Shown here in pieces: positions 28,292 through 36,819 of a stretch of 64,000 bases of DNA (positions are counted from its first letter, which is position 1; the number at the start of each line of letters is the position of its first letter). The notes under the pieces are model-generated. The model ran no database searches. It worked only from the letters and a program-made list of their open reading frames with translations, and had not been told where the DNA came from. The position numbers and the translations under genes were made by a program. Source of the stretch: Mycolicibacterium sp. GF69 (GTDB lineage: Bacteria; Actinomycetota; Actinomycetes; Mycobacteriales; Mycobacteriaceae); the NCBI RefSeq assembly GCF_003284965.1, contig NZ_QMEW01000021.1, forward strand, positions 1 to 64,000, given 5' to 3'.

Positions 28292-28879
28292 CTAACTGGT
28301 TCTGTCAGGTGCTGGGGCCGGCTCTGCTGAGCCTTCGGCTTGCTGGGCCGCCTTGGCGCGAGTCTTCGCGCCGCGGTGCGGGGCCAGCACCATCGTCATG
28401 TTTCGACCGTCCTGCTTGGCGGACGTCTCGACGAAGCCGTAGTCGGCGACGTCGGCGCCCAGCCGCTGCAGGAGGCGGAAACCCAACTCGGGGCGCGACT
28501 GCTCACGCCCGCGGAACATGATCGTCACCTTGACCTTCGACCCCGCCTCGAGAAAGCGGATCACGTGACCTTTCTTGGTCTCGTAGTCGTGTGGGTCGAT
28601 CTTGGGACGAAGCTTCTGCTCCTTGACGACGGTCTGCTGCTGGTTCTTGCGAGACTCGCGCGCCTTCTGAGCCGTCTCGTACTTGAACTTCCCGTAGTCC
28701 ATGATCTTGCAGACCGGTGGTTTGGCATCCGGCGCTACTTCGACGAGATCGAGATCGGCATCCGCGGCGACGCGGAGGGCATCTTCGATGCGCACGATGC
28801 CTACCTGTTCACCGCCCGGTCCGATCAGGCGGACTTCAGGTACGCGGATACGCTCGTTGACGCGGGTCTCAGTGCTGAT
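28292..28879 (-). CDS. infC: Translation initiation factor IF-3, ATC start codon
   Basis: 195 aa. No ATG, GTG or TTG lies between the in-frame stop upstream and codon 29, yet the frame reads the standard IF-3 N-terminus (STETRVNERIRVPEVRLIG). It starts at an ATC at 28879, with AGGAGG four bases before it. Rare starts (ATT/ATC) are the rule for infC, because IF-3 rejects non-standard starts and so controls its own synthesis. The N-domain has VNERIRVPEVRLIG and the linker and C-domain QQTVVKEQKLRPKID, IMFRGREQSRPELGFRLL. The C-terminal tail is Ala/Pro-rich. Confidence 0.95.
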   Translation of the reverse strand: MSTETRVNERIRVPEVRLIGPGGEQVGIVRIEDALRVAADADLDLVEVAPDAKPPVCKIMDYGKFKYETAQKARESRKNQQQTVVKEQKLRPKIDPHDYETKKGHVIRFLEAGSKVKVTIMFRGREQSRPELGFRLLQRLGADVADYGFVETSAKQDGRNMTMVLAPHRGAKTRAKAAQQAEGSAEPAPAPDRTS

Positions 28880-28887
28880 GGGGCCTC

Positions 28888-28923
28888 CTACTGTTGTCTT
28901 CTAGGAGCCCACTCCATCAGCAT
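28888..28923 (-). CDS. Tiny leader ORF before infC
   Basis: An 11-codon frame, MLMEWAPRRQQ, starts at the ATG at 28923. Its TAG stop (28890-28888) is the first three bases of the TAGGAGG that forms the infC ribosome site. Ribosomes ending here would sit on or release the infC site, so it could couple or gate infC translation. There is no clear ribosome site of its own. It may be chance. Confidence 0.35.
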   Translation of the reverse strand: MLMEWAPRRQQ

Positions 28924-28942
28924 CTGCTCGATGAACAGAAAA

Positions 28943-28961
28943 GCCCTGCTCACAGCAGGGC
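28943..28961 (-). terminator. Intrinsic terminator inside the infC leader (attenuator)
   Basis: GCCCTGCT-GTG-AGCAGGGC forms a perfect 8-bp stem on the minus strand and is followed at once by TTTTCTGTT, a classical Rho-independent terminator. It lies 64 nt upstream of the infC start and downstream of the probable infC promoter. A second perfect hairpin, ACAGGCA/TGCCTGT, lies just before it at 28977-28994. Premature termination in the leader would control infC-rpmI-rplT. Confidence 0.7.
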
Positions 28962-29092
28962 CCACAGCCGACCAGGACAGGCACGGATGCCTGTGACCGG
29001 ACCGCTGAGCCTTCGGAAAGTTCCGGTGGCCAACGGTGGGAGAGGGACTCCACTTGCTGTCCCTGGCGTTTGCCGGGACGGTCGCGCATGCC

Positions 29093-29098
29093 AGTCTA
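29093..29098 (-). promoter_or_regulatory. -10 element of the probable infC operon promoter
   Basis: TAGACT on the minus strand, matching the mycobacterial TANNNT -10. The hexamer 17 nt upstream (TTCGAG) is a poor -35. A start near 29086 would give a leader of about 200 nt holding both hairpins. The promoter overlaps the first codons of the divergent DUF1844 gene. Confidence 0.5.
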
Positions 29099-29104
29099 GC
29101 AGCC

Positions 29105-29443
29105 ATGACCGATGACTCGAACATTCGAGAGCTTGCCGACATCCCCGCTGTGGAGGTGATCACCCGGTCAGCCGTCATGCTGATGAGCGCCGCCGCAGAA
29201 AAGCTCGGCTTGTCGGCCGAGGATCCAGACGACAGCCCGCACCGCGATCTCGACGAGGCGCGCAGGTTGATCACCGCGCTGGCCGGCTTGGTCACCGCAT
29301 CCGCCGAGTATCTCGGACCCCACGCCGGACCGGTGCGCGACGGGCTCAAGACACTGCAGTTGGCCTTCCGCGAAGCCAGCGCATCGCCCGACGAACCGGG
29401 TCATGGACCCGGCGAGAAATACACCGGTCCCGTCTGGGCGTGA
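29105..29443 (+). CDS. DUF1844 family protein
   Basis: 112 aa from the ATG at 29105. It has the DUF1844 core EVITRSAVMLMSAAAEKLGL and HRDLDEARRLITALAGLVTA, an all-helical small cytosolic protein of unknown role in actinobacteria. It is divergent from infC and conserved beside it in mycobacteria. lysX follows after 43 bp. Confidence 0.85.
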   Translation: MTDDSNIRELADIPAVEVITRSAVMLMSAAAEKLGLSAEDPDDSPHRDLDEARRLITALAGLVTASAEYLGPHAGPVRDGLKTLQLAFREASASPDEPGHGPGEKYTGPVWA

Positions 29444-29486
29444 GTCACCACCCATTTGACAGCTCCACCGAATAATGTCGCGGCCT

Positions 29487-32400
29487 ATGACCGTCGCTAG
29501 CCTGACCGCCGCCCGCCGCAGGTCCAGGTACTGGTGGGTGCCCGCCGCGGCGGGATGGACCGTAGGCATCATCGCGACGCTCTCGTTGATCGCGAGCGTC
29601 TCGCCGTCCGTACGGTCGGTCATCAGGGTGCCGCGCGAGTTCGTCAACGACTACATCTTCAACTTCCCCGACACCAGCTTCGCGTGGGCGTTCGTGCTGG
29701 CGCTGCTGGCCGCGGCGCTGGCGGCCCGCAAGCGCATTGCCTGGTTGATCCTGCTGGCCTACATGGTCGGCGCCATCGGCTTCAACGTCGGCGATCTGGT
29801 GGCCGGAGACGAGTCCGTGGTCGAGGAGATCGGCGAGGTCATCGGGCTGGTGTTCCACGTCTCGGCGATCCTGTTCCTGCTGCTGGCGCGGCGCGAGTTC
29901 TGGGCGAAGGTGCGCCGCGGCGCGCTGGTCAAGGCGGCGGCGGTGCTGATCGCGGGGATGGCGATCGGCACCGCGATCGGTTGGGGTCTGCTCGAACTGT
30001 TTCCCGGCTCGCTGGCCCGCCCCGACCGGTTCTGGTACGCGCTGAACCGGGTGAGCGCGTTCGCGGGCGCCGATTCGTCGAACTTCTCTGGGCATCCGCA
30101 CGTGCTCGTCAACGCGCTGCTCGGACTGTTCGGTGCGCTGGCGCTGATGGTGGCGGCCATCGTGCTGTTCCAGTCGCAACGCGCCGAGAACGCGCTCACC
30201 GGTGAGGACGAGTCCGCTCTGCGCGGGTTGCTCGAATTGTTCGGCAAGAACGACTCTCTGGGCTACTTCGCGACGCGCCGCGACAAGGCGGTGGTGTTCG
30301 CTCCGAATGGGCGTGCAGCCATCACCTACCGCGTCGAGGTCGGCGTCTGCCTGGCGAGCGGCGATCCGGTAGGCGACCCGCGGGCGTGGCCGGCGGCCAT
30401 CGAGACGTGGCTCGCACTGTGTCAGACCTACGGCTGGGCACCGGGCGTGATGGGCGCCAGCTCCGCGGGTGCGCAGGCGTTCCGCGAAGCCGGGCTCAAC
30501 GCCCTGCAGCTCGGTGACGAAGCCATCCTTCATCCCGACGACTTCCGGCTGTCCGGACCGGACATGCGCGCGGTCCGCCAGGCCGTGACAAGGGCGCGGC
30601 GGGCGGGCACCAGCGTCCGCATCCGCAGGCACCGCGATCTGGGCGCTGCGGAGATGGCCGAGGTGATCGCCCGGGCCGATGCCTGGCGCGACACCGACGA
30701 CGAGCGCGGTTTCTCCATGGCGCTGGGCCGGCTCGGTGACCCCGCCGACGGTGACTGCCTGCTCGTGGAGGCGGTCCAGGAAGATCACGTGGTCGCGATG
30801 CTGTCGCTGGTGCCGTGGGGCACCAACGGAGCCTCGCTGGACCTGATGCGCCGCTCCCCGCGGTCCCCCAACGGCACCATCGAACTGATGGTCAGCGAGC
30901 TCTGCATGCAAGCTGAAGACATTGGCATCACGAGGGTTTCGTTGAACTTCGCGATGTTCCGCTCGGCGTTCGAACAGGGCGCTCAGCTGGGCGCGGGCCC
31001 GGTCGCGCGGCTGTGGCGCAGCCTGCTCGTGTTCTTCTCGCGCTGGTGGCAACTCGAAACGCTGTACCGCTCCAACATGAAGTACCAACCCGAATGGGTG
31101 CCGCGTTACGCCTGCTATGAGGACGCCCGGCTGGTCCCCCGAGTCGGGGTCGCCTCGGTGATCGCCGAAGGCTTTCTGGTGCTGCCCTTTTCACGGCGCC
31201 ATGAGCAGCCGCACACCGGACATCACACCGCGGTGCCGCGGAACCTGATGGCGACGGGTCTGCTGCATCGCGACGGCACGGCTCCGGATCTGCGCGATTT
31301 GGCGGCTGATCTGCCCGAGGCCGACGAGCCCCGGCTTCCGGAACAGGTTCGGGTACGGATGGCCAAGCTCAAAGCGTTGCAGGACAGTGGGATCGACGCC
31401 TATCCGGTGGGTCGTGAACCGTCGCACACCGTCGCCGCCGCACTCGACGCCGCCGATGACGTTGCGGTGACCGTCGCCGGGCGGGTGCTGCGCAGCCGCG
31501 ACTACGGCGGCGTGCTGTTCGCCCAGTTGCGCGACTGGTCCGGTGAACTGCAGCTGCTGCTGGACAACTCGCGGCTGGGATCGGGGACGACCGCCGAATT
31601 CACCCGCGCCATCGACCTGGGTGATCTCATCGAGGTGTCCGGCACGATGGGCTACAGCAACAAGGGCATCCGTTCGCTGCTCGTGCATGACTGGCGGTTG
31701 ATCGGCAAGTGCCTGCGGCCGTTGCCGGACAAGTGGAAAGGGCTGACCGACCAGGAAGCCCGGGTGCGCGCCCGCTACGTCGACCTGGCGATCAACACCG
31801 AGGCTCGCGAGCTGATCCGCGCCCGAAGCGCCGTACTGCATGCGATCCGGGAGACTCTGGCCGGCAAGGGTTTTCTCGAGGTCGAGACGCCGATCCTGCA
31901 ACAGATACACGGCGGTGCGAACGCCCGACCGTTCCTCACCCATATCAACGCCTACGACCTCGATCTCTACCTGCGTATCGCTCCGGAGCTTTACCTCAAG
32001 CGGCTGTGTGTCGGCGGGGTCGAGCGTGTCTTCGAACTGGGCCGCGCGTTTCGCAACGAGGGGGTGGACTTCAGCCACAACCCCGAATTCACATTGCTGG
32101 AGGCGTATCAGGCACATGCGGACTACAACACGTGGATCGACGGCTGCCGTGAGCTGATCCAGAACGCCGCCGCAGCCGCCAACGGCGCGCACGTGTTCTA
32201 CCGCCCCCGCGACGATGGCGGGCTGGAACCCGTCGACATCTCCGGCCGGTGGGCCGTCAAGACCGTGCACGGTGCGGTGTCGGAGGCGCTCGGGGAGGAG
32301 ATCGGTCCGCAGACCGGGCTGCCGGCACTGCGCAAACTGTGCGACGCCGCCGGCATCCCGTACCTGACGCACTGGGACGCCGGCGCCGTGGTGCTCGAAC

Positions 32401-32789
32401 TCTACGAGCGGTTGGTCGAGGACCGCACCGAAGAGCCGACCTTCTACAAAGACTTTCCGACGTCGGTGTCACCGCTCACCCGCCCGCACCGCAGCATCGG
32501 CGGCGTTGCCGAACGCTGGGACCTGGTGGCGTGGGGCGTCGAACTCGGCACGGCCTACAGCGAACTCACCGATCCGGTCGAGCAACGCAGGCGGCTGCAG
32601 GAGCAGTCGTTGCTCGCAGCGGGTGGCGATCCGGAGGCGATGGAACTCGACGAGGACTTCCTGCAGGCGATGGAGTACGCGATGCCCCCGACGGGCGGTC
32701 TCGGTATGGGCGTCGACCGTGTCGTCATGCTGATCACGGGTCGCAGCATCCGCGAGACGCTGCCCTTCCCGCTGGCCAAACCACGTTGA
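29487..32789 (+). CDS. lysX: Bifunctional lysylphosphatidylglycerol synthase / lysyl-tRNA synthetase
   Basis: About 1100 aa. The N-terminal MprF-like half has several membrane helices (residues ~15-230) and a DUF2156 transferase domain that moves Lys from Lys-tRNA to phosphatidylglycerol. The C-terminal half is a class II LysRS: an OB fold (VAGRVLRSRDYGGVLFAQLR), motif 2 FRNEGVDFSHNPEFTLLE and motif 3 GLGMGVDRVVMLIT. The product makes the membrane less anionic and helps against cationic peptides. The ATG at 29487 is preferred because TAATGT (29473-29478) is a -10 placed for a leaderless message; an ATG at 29475 lies inside it. Confidence 0.96.
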   Translation: MTVASLTAARRRSRYWWVPAAAGWTVGIIATLSLIASVSPSVRSVIRVPREFVNDYIFNFPDTSFAWAFVLALLAAALAARKRIAWLILLAYMVGAIGFNVGDLVAGDESVVEEIGEVIGLVFHVSAILFLLLARREFWAKVRRGALVKAAAVLIAGMAIGTAIGWGLLELFPGSLARPDRFWYALNRVSAFAGADSSNFSGHPHVLVNALLGLFGALALMVAAIVLFQSQRAENALTGEDESALRGLLELFGKNDSLGYFATRRDKAVVFAPNGRAAITYRVEVGVCLASGDPVGDPRAWPAAIETWLALCQTYGWAPGVMGASSAGAQAFREAGLNALQLGDEAILHPDDFRLSGPDMRAVRQAVTRARRAGTSVRIRRHRDLGAAEMAEVIARADAWRDTDDERGFSMALGRLGDPADGDCLLVEAVQEDHVVAMLSLVPWGTNGASLDLMRRSPRSPNGTIELMVSELCMQAEDIGITRVSLNFAMFRSAFEQGAQLGAGPVARLWRSLLVFFSRWWQLETLYRSNMKYQPEWVPRYACYEDARLVPRVGVASVIAEGFLVLPFSRRHEQPHTGHHTAVPRNLMATGLLHRDGTAPDLRDLAADLPEADEPRLPEQVRVRMAKLKALQDSGIDAYPVGREPSHTVAAALDAADDVAVTVAGRVLRSRDYGGVLFAQLRDWSGELQLLLDNSRLGSGTTAEFTRAIDLGDLIEVSGTMGYSNKGIRSLLVHDWRLIGKCLRPLPDKWKGLTDQEARVRARYVDLAINTEARELIRARSAVLHAIRETLAGKGFLEVETPILQQIHGGANARPFLTHINAYDLDLYLRIAPELYLKRLCVGGVERVFELGRAFRNEGVDFSHNPEFTLLEAYQAHADYNTWIDGCRELIQNAAAAANGAHVFYRPRDDGGLEPVDISGRWAVKTVHGAVSEALGEEIGPQTGLPALRKLCDAAGIPYLTHWDAGAVVLELYERLVEDRTEEPTFYKDFPTSVSPLTRPHRSIGGVAERWDLVAWGVELGTAYSELTDPVEQRRRLQEQSLLAAGGDPEAMELDEDFLQAMEYAMPPTGGLGMGVDRVVMLITGRSIRETLPFPLAKPR

Positions 32790-32848
32790 CAGACAACTCA
32801 CAATGCGTCATAAGCCGTCGGAGTTTGCCAGCGGGTACCGTGGTGGGC

Positions 32849-33172
32849 ATGCCGGACGAACCGACCCCGGAGCAGGAGCAGGAGCAGGAAGCCGCGGTCG
32901 ACGCGGAGATCGTGCAGCCCACACCGGAGGCAACCACTCCCGTCGAGCCGGTCGACAGCGGCTACACCCCGGGCGGTGTGCCGACGTTCGACGGCGTGCG
33001 CGAGAAGATCGAAACCCGTTACGGCACAGCCATCGGCGCCTCTGAACTCGCTGCCGAAACTCCCGAAGGTCGCAGTGTCGCCGAACAGTACGACGAACGG
33101 CAGCGTGCGGCCGCCGAACGATTGGCCCAGATTCGCGAGCAGATGCGCAAACAGTCCGGCGAATCTCAGTAG
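32849..33172 (+). CDS. Small acidic protein, unknown
   Basis: 107 aa, starting MPDEPTPEQEQEQEAAVDAE. The N-terminal half is acidic and Pro-rich, probably unfolded. The rest has VPTFDGVREKIETRYGTAIG and a charged helix, EQYDERQRAAAERLAQIREQ. TACCGT (32836-32841) ends 7 nt before the ATG, so the message is probably leaderless. It was not recognised as a named family. Its last 7 bp overlap the convergent end of the CHAT cassette. Confidence 0.75.
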   Translation: MPDEPTPEQEQEQEAAVDAEIVQPTPEATTPVEPVDSGYTPGGVPTFDGVREKIETRYGTAIGASELAAETPEGRSVAEQYDERQRAAAERLAQIREQMRKQSGESQ

Positions 33173-34245
33173 TCGGATTCGGCCGCCAGTATCTCTGCGA
33201 GAAACGCATCGGCACCTGGTCGAAGCAGCCGTGAGCGCGCATAGGCCCGCACGCGATCTCGGGTCTGCACCGACTCCTCGACATCGGCTCCGACGAGCAC
33301 TCTGATCTCCTGCCAATCATGGTTCCAGGCAACTGTTTCCGGGATCGACGTACCGTCGGTGTCTACGAGCGGGAGCGACGCGCGACCGTCCGCTCCGAGT
33401 GTGCCCGTTGCGCCGATACGGCCGGAAGTCAGCCGCACCGCGATACCGTGCGGCGAGCCCAAACCTGCCAGCTGCGTACCGATCATGGCGTGGGCCCGGT
33501 CACCCTCCAGTTCAATAGACCAATCGACGGTGTCTTCCGCGGCGTCGAAGACGCCCGGTGGTACGGCAGCCCAATTGATCGACGCGGTGCCGCCGGCGAC
33601 GACACCGGCATCACGGTTGCGTGAAACCGCACCTGCCACAAGCGCATAATCGGCGCGCCGTCCGAACTCCGGTTCCCCGTCCAGGGCCAGACCGACGTCA
33701 TCGGCCACTTCGCGACATCTGTCGATGAGCTCGATGATCCGCGGGTCACCCTCACCCGCAGCCGCATTCAACGCCGCCCCATGCGGCGCCAGCAGATGCG
33801 TCATCTCCGAATCGAACGTGTCGTCGCCGAAATAGTCCTGTGCCGCGGCGGTCAGCAACGCGACTTCGGCGTCGAGGAGCGGCCCGTCGAGCGCCGCGAT
33901 GGCGTCGCGCGGACTGGCCGGCCACCAGCGTCGCAGCCAATGCCCGAGCGCGAGCCGGCGAAGCGGATCCAGCGCGCCGGGCATCGGGTCGACCCTGGTC
34001 ACCTCGATGGTATCGACACCGCCGCGGCCCACCAGCGCAGATGCGAGCGCGTGGTGTCCGGATTCGCCGACCATCCGCCACAGCCAGTCGGCTCGCGTAG
34101 CGTCGGTGAACGCAATCTGGAACTCGCTGGCATCGTCGACGGTCCACGACAGCACCGCACCGCTGACTTCCAGCACTGCCACCAGCGGGGGCGCCGCGAC
34201 GTGCGGGCCGGTGGTCCAGAGCCCCGAATCTGCCATCAGCCTCAT
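33166..34245 (-). CDS. Unknown protein, last gene of the CHAT cassette
   Basis: 359 aa from the ATG at 34245, overlapping the previous gene's stop by 4 nt (ATGA). The N-terminal third looks alpha/beta. The middle (residues ~130-205) is helical (AIAALDGPLLDAEVALLTAA, IIELIDRCREVADDVGLALD). Residues ~215-320 look beta-rich (GGTASINWAAVPPGVFD, IAVRLTSGRIGATGTL) and resemble a small adhesion or regulatory beta-sandwich, not an enzyme. No known catalytic motif, signal peptide or membrane segment was seen. Its coupling to the CHAT protease suggests a substrate, inhibitor or sensor role; that is inference. Confidence 0.8.
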   Translation of the reverse strand: MRLMADSGLWTTGPHVAAPPLVAVLEVSGAVLSWTVDDASEFQIAFTDATRADWLWRMVGESGHHALASALVGRGGVDTIEVTRVDPMPGALDPLRRLALGHWLRRWWPASPRDAIAALDGPLLDAEVALLTAAAQDYFGDDTFDSEMTHLLAPHGAALNAAAGEGDPRIIELIDRCREVADDVGLALDGEPEFGRRADYALVAGAVSRNRDAGVVAGGTASINWAAVPPGVFDAAEDTVDWSIELEGDRAHAMIGTQLAGLGSPHGIAVRLTSGRIGATGTLGADGRASLPLVDTDGTSIPETVAWNHDWQEIRVLVGADVEESVQTRDRVRAYARSRLLRPGADAFLAEILAAESDY

Positions 34246-35546
34246 CCCGCCACCTGCAGTTCCAGCATGGTCTTGATCCGCTGCCGGTGGTCGAGGCTCA
34301 CCGATCTCGCCACGCCTTCCAGTACCGCGCGCACGTCGTCCACGTCGTCGCACGGCTCCTGCCACACGTCACGCCCGTGCAGCCGCGCCCACAGCCGGCT
34401 CAAGTAGGGCCGCGCGAACGCCGCGAGGTCGTCGATCACCTGCTGTTGGCGCGGATGGATCGGGCCGCCCGCGACGAGATAGCGGCGCGCATGCAGCACG
34501 TAGGCCTCTTTGCGCAGTCGCGCCTGGATCTGCCGGGCCAACTCGTAATGGGGTTCGGCATAGTCGGCCAGCGGGGCCAGCTGGACCGCCACCTCGATAC
34601 CTGCGACCAGCGTTGCCTGCTTGTCCTCGCCGATGAGACCCCACGGTGCACATGCCCGGTCGACCTCTTCGGCGCACAGCATCGGCACGTCGGGCAGCTC
34701 GTCTCGGTCCATGGCGCGACGCAGCGTCGCGCGCACCCTGTCGATGACGCTGCGGTTCAGTGGCCGATCCTTGTCCGAGCCGCCGATGACGGCCGGCGGC
34801 TGTTGCGGCTCAACGGAGCTGAGGCCCAGAGCCACGATCGACCATGGCAGTTCGGGCACCCCGCTTCGCGCCCTGGCCCCGAGGTTGTAGGGCGTGACAT
34901 CGGCGATCAACGCCTGCCAAACGCGTCGCCGTGCGACGGAGGCAGCGTGGCCGTCGGCCGAACCCAGCACCGTGGCCAGACCCGCCATGAACGGGCCGGT
35001 GATCTCGGTGCCCGCTCGCACGTCGCGCCAACTGCGACTGAGTTGGTTCGACAGGCCGGCGATCACCTTGTCGTCGGCGACGAACTGGTTGAGGACTTCG
35101 ATCGCGGTGCGGTCCCGCTCGGCATGGATTTCACGCAGCGAATCCTGTGCGGACGAGTCCGCCTGCGACGGCGGTCCTTTCGTCACAGCCAACTCGAAGC
35201 ACACCGGGAAGTAGAGCTCCTGGGCATTGCCCGAGGTGATCCGCAATCGGCGGCGCTCCCGCTTGAGTACCTCGAACCATGCTGCTGCATCGCGTAATTG
35301 GTCGGCGTGACCCACGATGACGTCGTACATCGCCTCGGCGACATCGGGCGCCAGGAACGGCGCGGAGTAATGCGTGTTCGACCGGAGCCGCAGCACCAGC
35401 GGGTCGATGATTCGTTTCACGGTTCGCCGCAACGGACCACCGTCATCGCCGCTGAGCACCTCGACGCCCGGGCCGATCGCGCGCCAGGCCCGATCGATGA
35501 CCGCACGGCGCGGGTGGGCGACGGCCACAGCCGCGTCGGTGCTCAT
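34242..35546 (-). CDS. Unknown mostly helical protein of the CHAT cassette
   Basis: 434 aa from the ATG at 35546 (MSTDAAVAVAHPRRAVIDRA). It is almost wholly helical, rich in Arg and Ala, with no signal peptide or membrane segment. Notable stretches are LKRERRRLRITSGNAQELYF, APWGLIGEDKQATLVAGIEV and the C-terminal LDHRQRIKTMLELQVAG. I know no family for it. It is coupled to the following gene by an ATGA overlap and lies 79 bp behind the CHAT gene. That gap holds a possible promoter (CTGTCA, 18 nt, TATCCT), so this pair could also be expressed on its own. Confidence 0.8.
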   Translation of the reverse strand: MSTDAAVAVAHPRRAVIDRAWRAIGPGVEVLSGDDGGPLRRTVKRIIDPLVLRLRSNTHYSAPFLAPDVAEAMYDVIVGHADQLRDAAAWFEVLKRERRRLRITSGNAQELYFPVCFELAVTKGPPSQADSSAQDSLREIHAERDRTAIEVLNQFVADDKVIAGLSNQLSRSWRDVRAGTEITGPFMAGLATVLGSADGHAASVARRRVWQALIADVTPYNLGARARSGVPELPWSIVALGLSSVEPQQPPAVIGGSDKDRPLNRSVIDRVRATLRRAMDRDELPDVPMLCAEEVDRACAPWGLIGEDKQATLVAGIEVAVQLAPLADYAEPHYELARQIQARLRKEAYVLHARRYLVAGGPIHPRQQQVIDDLAAFARPYLSRLWARLHGRDVWQEPCDDVDDVRAVLEGVARSVSLDHRQRIKTMLELQVAG

Positions 35547-35625
35547 CAGCACAGGATAGAAGTTGGGCCCCGTAGTTGACAGCACGAAAGTTGGGTTCGG
35601 TAGCCGCGCGAGCGCGCGATCCTGA

Positions 35626-36819
35626 TCAGCGGGCGCCGTCGACGGCGAAGCTGACCAGCGCCGCCCAGTACAGCGGGCTGGCGCTCAGATCGCCTCCGCG
35701 CCAATCGCGCATCCGTTGCCGTTGCCACCGGTTGACCGCGCGGCCGGCGTCGTCGGTTTCATGAGCGCGGTCGACGGCGACGATGGCATCGCTCATCGGA
35801 TCGGCTTGCGAAAGGGCGAACTGGCGGTAGCCCGCTGTGGTCGGCAACGACCACAGCGTGGCCGTGACCAGTTGTGCGCCACCGAGGATCATGGCCGCCA
35901 CCAGCCCGCTGGCCTCGTCGAATCGGTAGTCGCCGCCGGACGCGCACGCCAGCAGCGCAACCCGGGGCGGGAACGGCAACCTCGACGACATCAATTCACC
36001 TGCGGACAGCGGCCGTTCATCGGCGAGATGCAAGGCCGCGCGGTCGGCATGACCGGCGTCCCCATCGGCGGCGCTGGCATGCCCGACGTACAGCATCCGG
36101 CTGGGACGTCGGCCGAGCAGCCCGGCGAGCCAGCCCCGATCCGCGTCGGTGCGCCGGAACAGATCGACCGGCACCGCCACATCCGGCAGCAGGGAGCGAC
36201 GCTTCGTCAACTCGCCGAGGTGACGGGCCAGCACCGTATCCGGCGACGGCCGGCCGAGCACGGAGCCCAGCGCGGAGTCTGGCCGCTGACCCGGCACCCG
36301 CGGGTCGAGCACCATCAATACCGGGTTTGCGCGCCTGCTGTCCCACTGCGCCGGTGTGCGCGGCGAATTGACGATGTTCGGCGGTGCAGCCATCAGCACC
36401 TCGACCAGCTCCATCAACCGGTTGCCCTCGTCGGCGGGCATCGCGAGCAGGCCCCACGGGATTCTGGCCAGCCGCGCGCTCGGCGAGACGAACAACGTCG
36501 CGCGCGGCGGCGAAGCGTGGTCGGCGAGCAACTGCCAGGCAGAGGGTGCGATCAGGTGCGTGCCCAGTGCACGTGCGAGTTCGAATTCGGTTGTGGGCGA
36601 AGAGAACGCCCCCGTGTTGAGTGCGCGGTCGAGCGCGTCGCGTTGGGTTTCTGCGCCGATCGGGTCGGGCAGGGCGTCGGCCAGCCGGTCCACGGCGGCG
36701 ACGACATCGGGTTGTGCGACCACCCAGGTGAGTGTCTTCGACGGGTCGCCGACGACGCGCAGGCTGGCGTACGTCGCGACGCCGACGTCGGCGAACCGCA
36801 GAACGAGCGTCTCGGTCAC
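35626..36819 (-). CDS. CHAT-domain (caspase-like) protease
   Basis: 397 aa from a GTG at 36819 that overlaps the TPR gene's stop (GTGA); a GTG at 36834 is an alternative. The C-terminal ~300 residues are a CHAT domain, the caspase/separase-like Cys protease fold. The dyad is intact: His in MLYVGHASAADG (residue ~247) and Cys in VALLACASGGDYR (residue ~292). The closing motif GLVAAMILGGAQLVTATLW follows. The fold opens with SARLARIPWGLLAMP, the usual CHAT strand. In known systems (TPR-CHAT with type III-E effectors, CHAT-gasdermin operons) such proteases cut a partner once a sensor is triggered. Confidence 0.9.
   Translation of the reverse strand: MTETLVLRFADVGVATYASLRVVGDPSKTLTWVVAQPDVVAAVDRLADALPDPIGAETQRDALDRALNTGAFSSPTTEFELARALGTHLIAPSAWQLLADHASPPRATLFVSPSARLARIPWGLLAMPADEGNRLMELVEVLMAAPPNIVNSPRTPAQWDSRRANPVLMVLDPRVPGQRPDSALGSVLGRPSPDTVLARHLGELTKRRSLLPDVAVPVDLFRRTDADRGWLAGLLGRRPSRMLYVGHASAADGDAGHADRAALHLADERPLSAGELMSSRLPFPPRVALLACASGGDYRFDEASGLVAAMILGGAQLVTATLWSLPTTAGYRQFALSQADPMSDAIVAVDRAHETDDAGRAVNRWQRQRMRDWRGGDLSASPLYWAALVSFAVDGAR

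Noticed and set aside
28888..29349. 153-aa minus-strand frame before infC
   Set aside because: Most of it is antisense to the DUF1844 gene and its composition is not protein-like. Only the last 11 codons are kept, as a possible uORF.
29445..31088. 547-aa minus-strand frame opposite lysX
   Set aside because: Antisense shadow of a certain gene; Arg/His/Gln-rich with no domain.
32249..32848. 307-aa version of the small acidic protein gene
   Set aside because: It would re-read the lysX 3' end in another frame as Arg/Gly-rich sequence; the ATG at 32849 has a -10 seven bases upstream.
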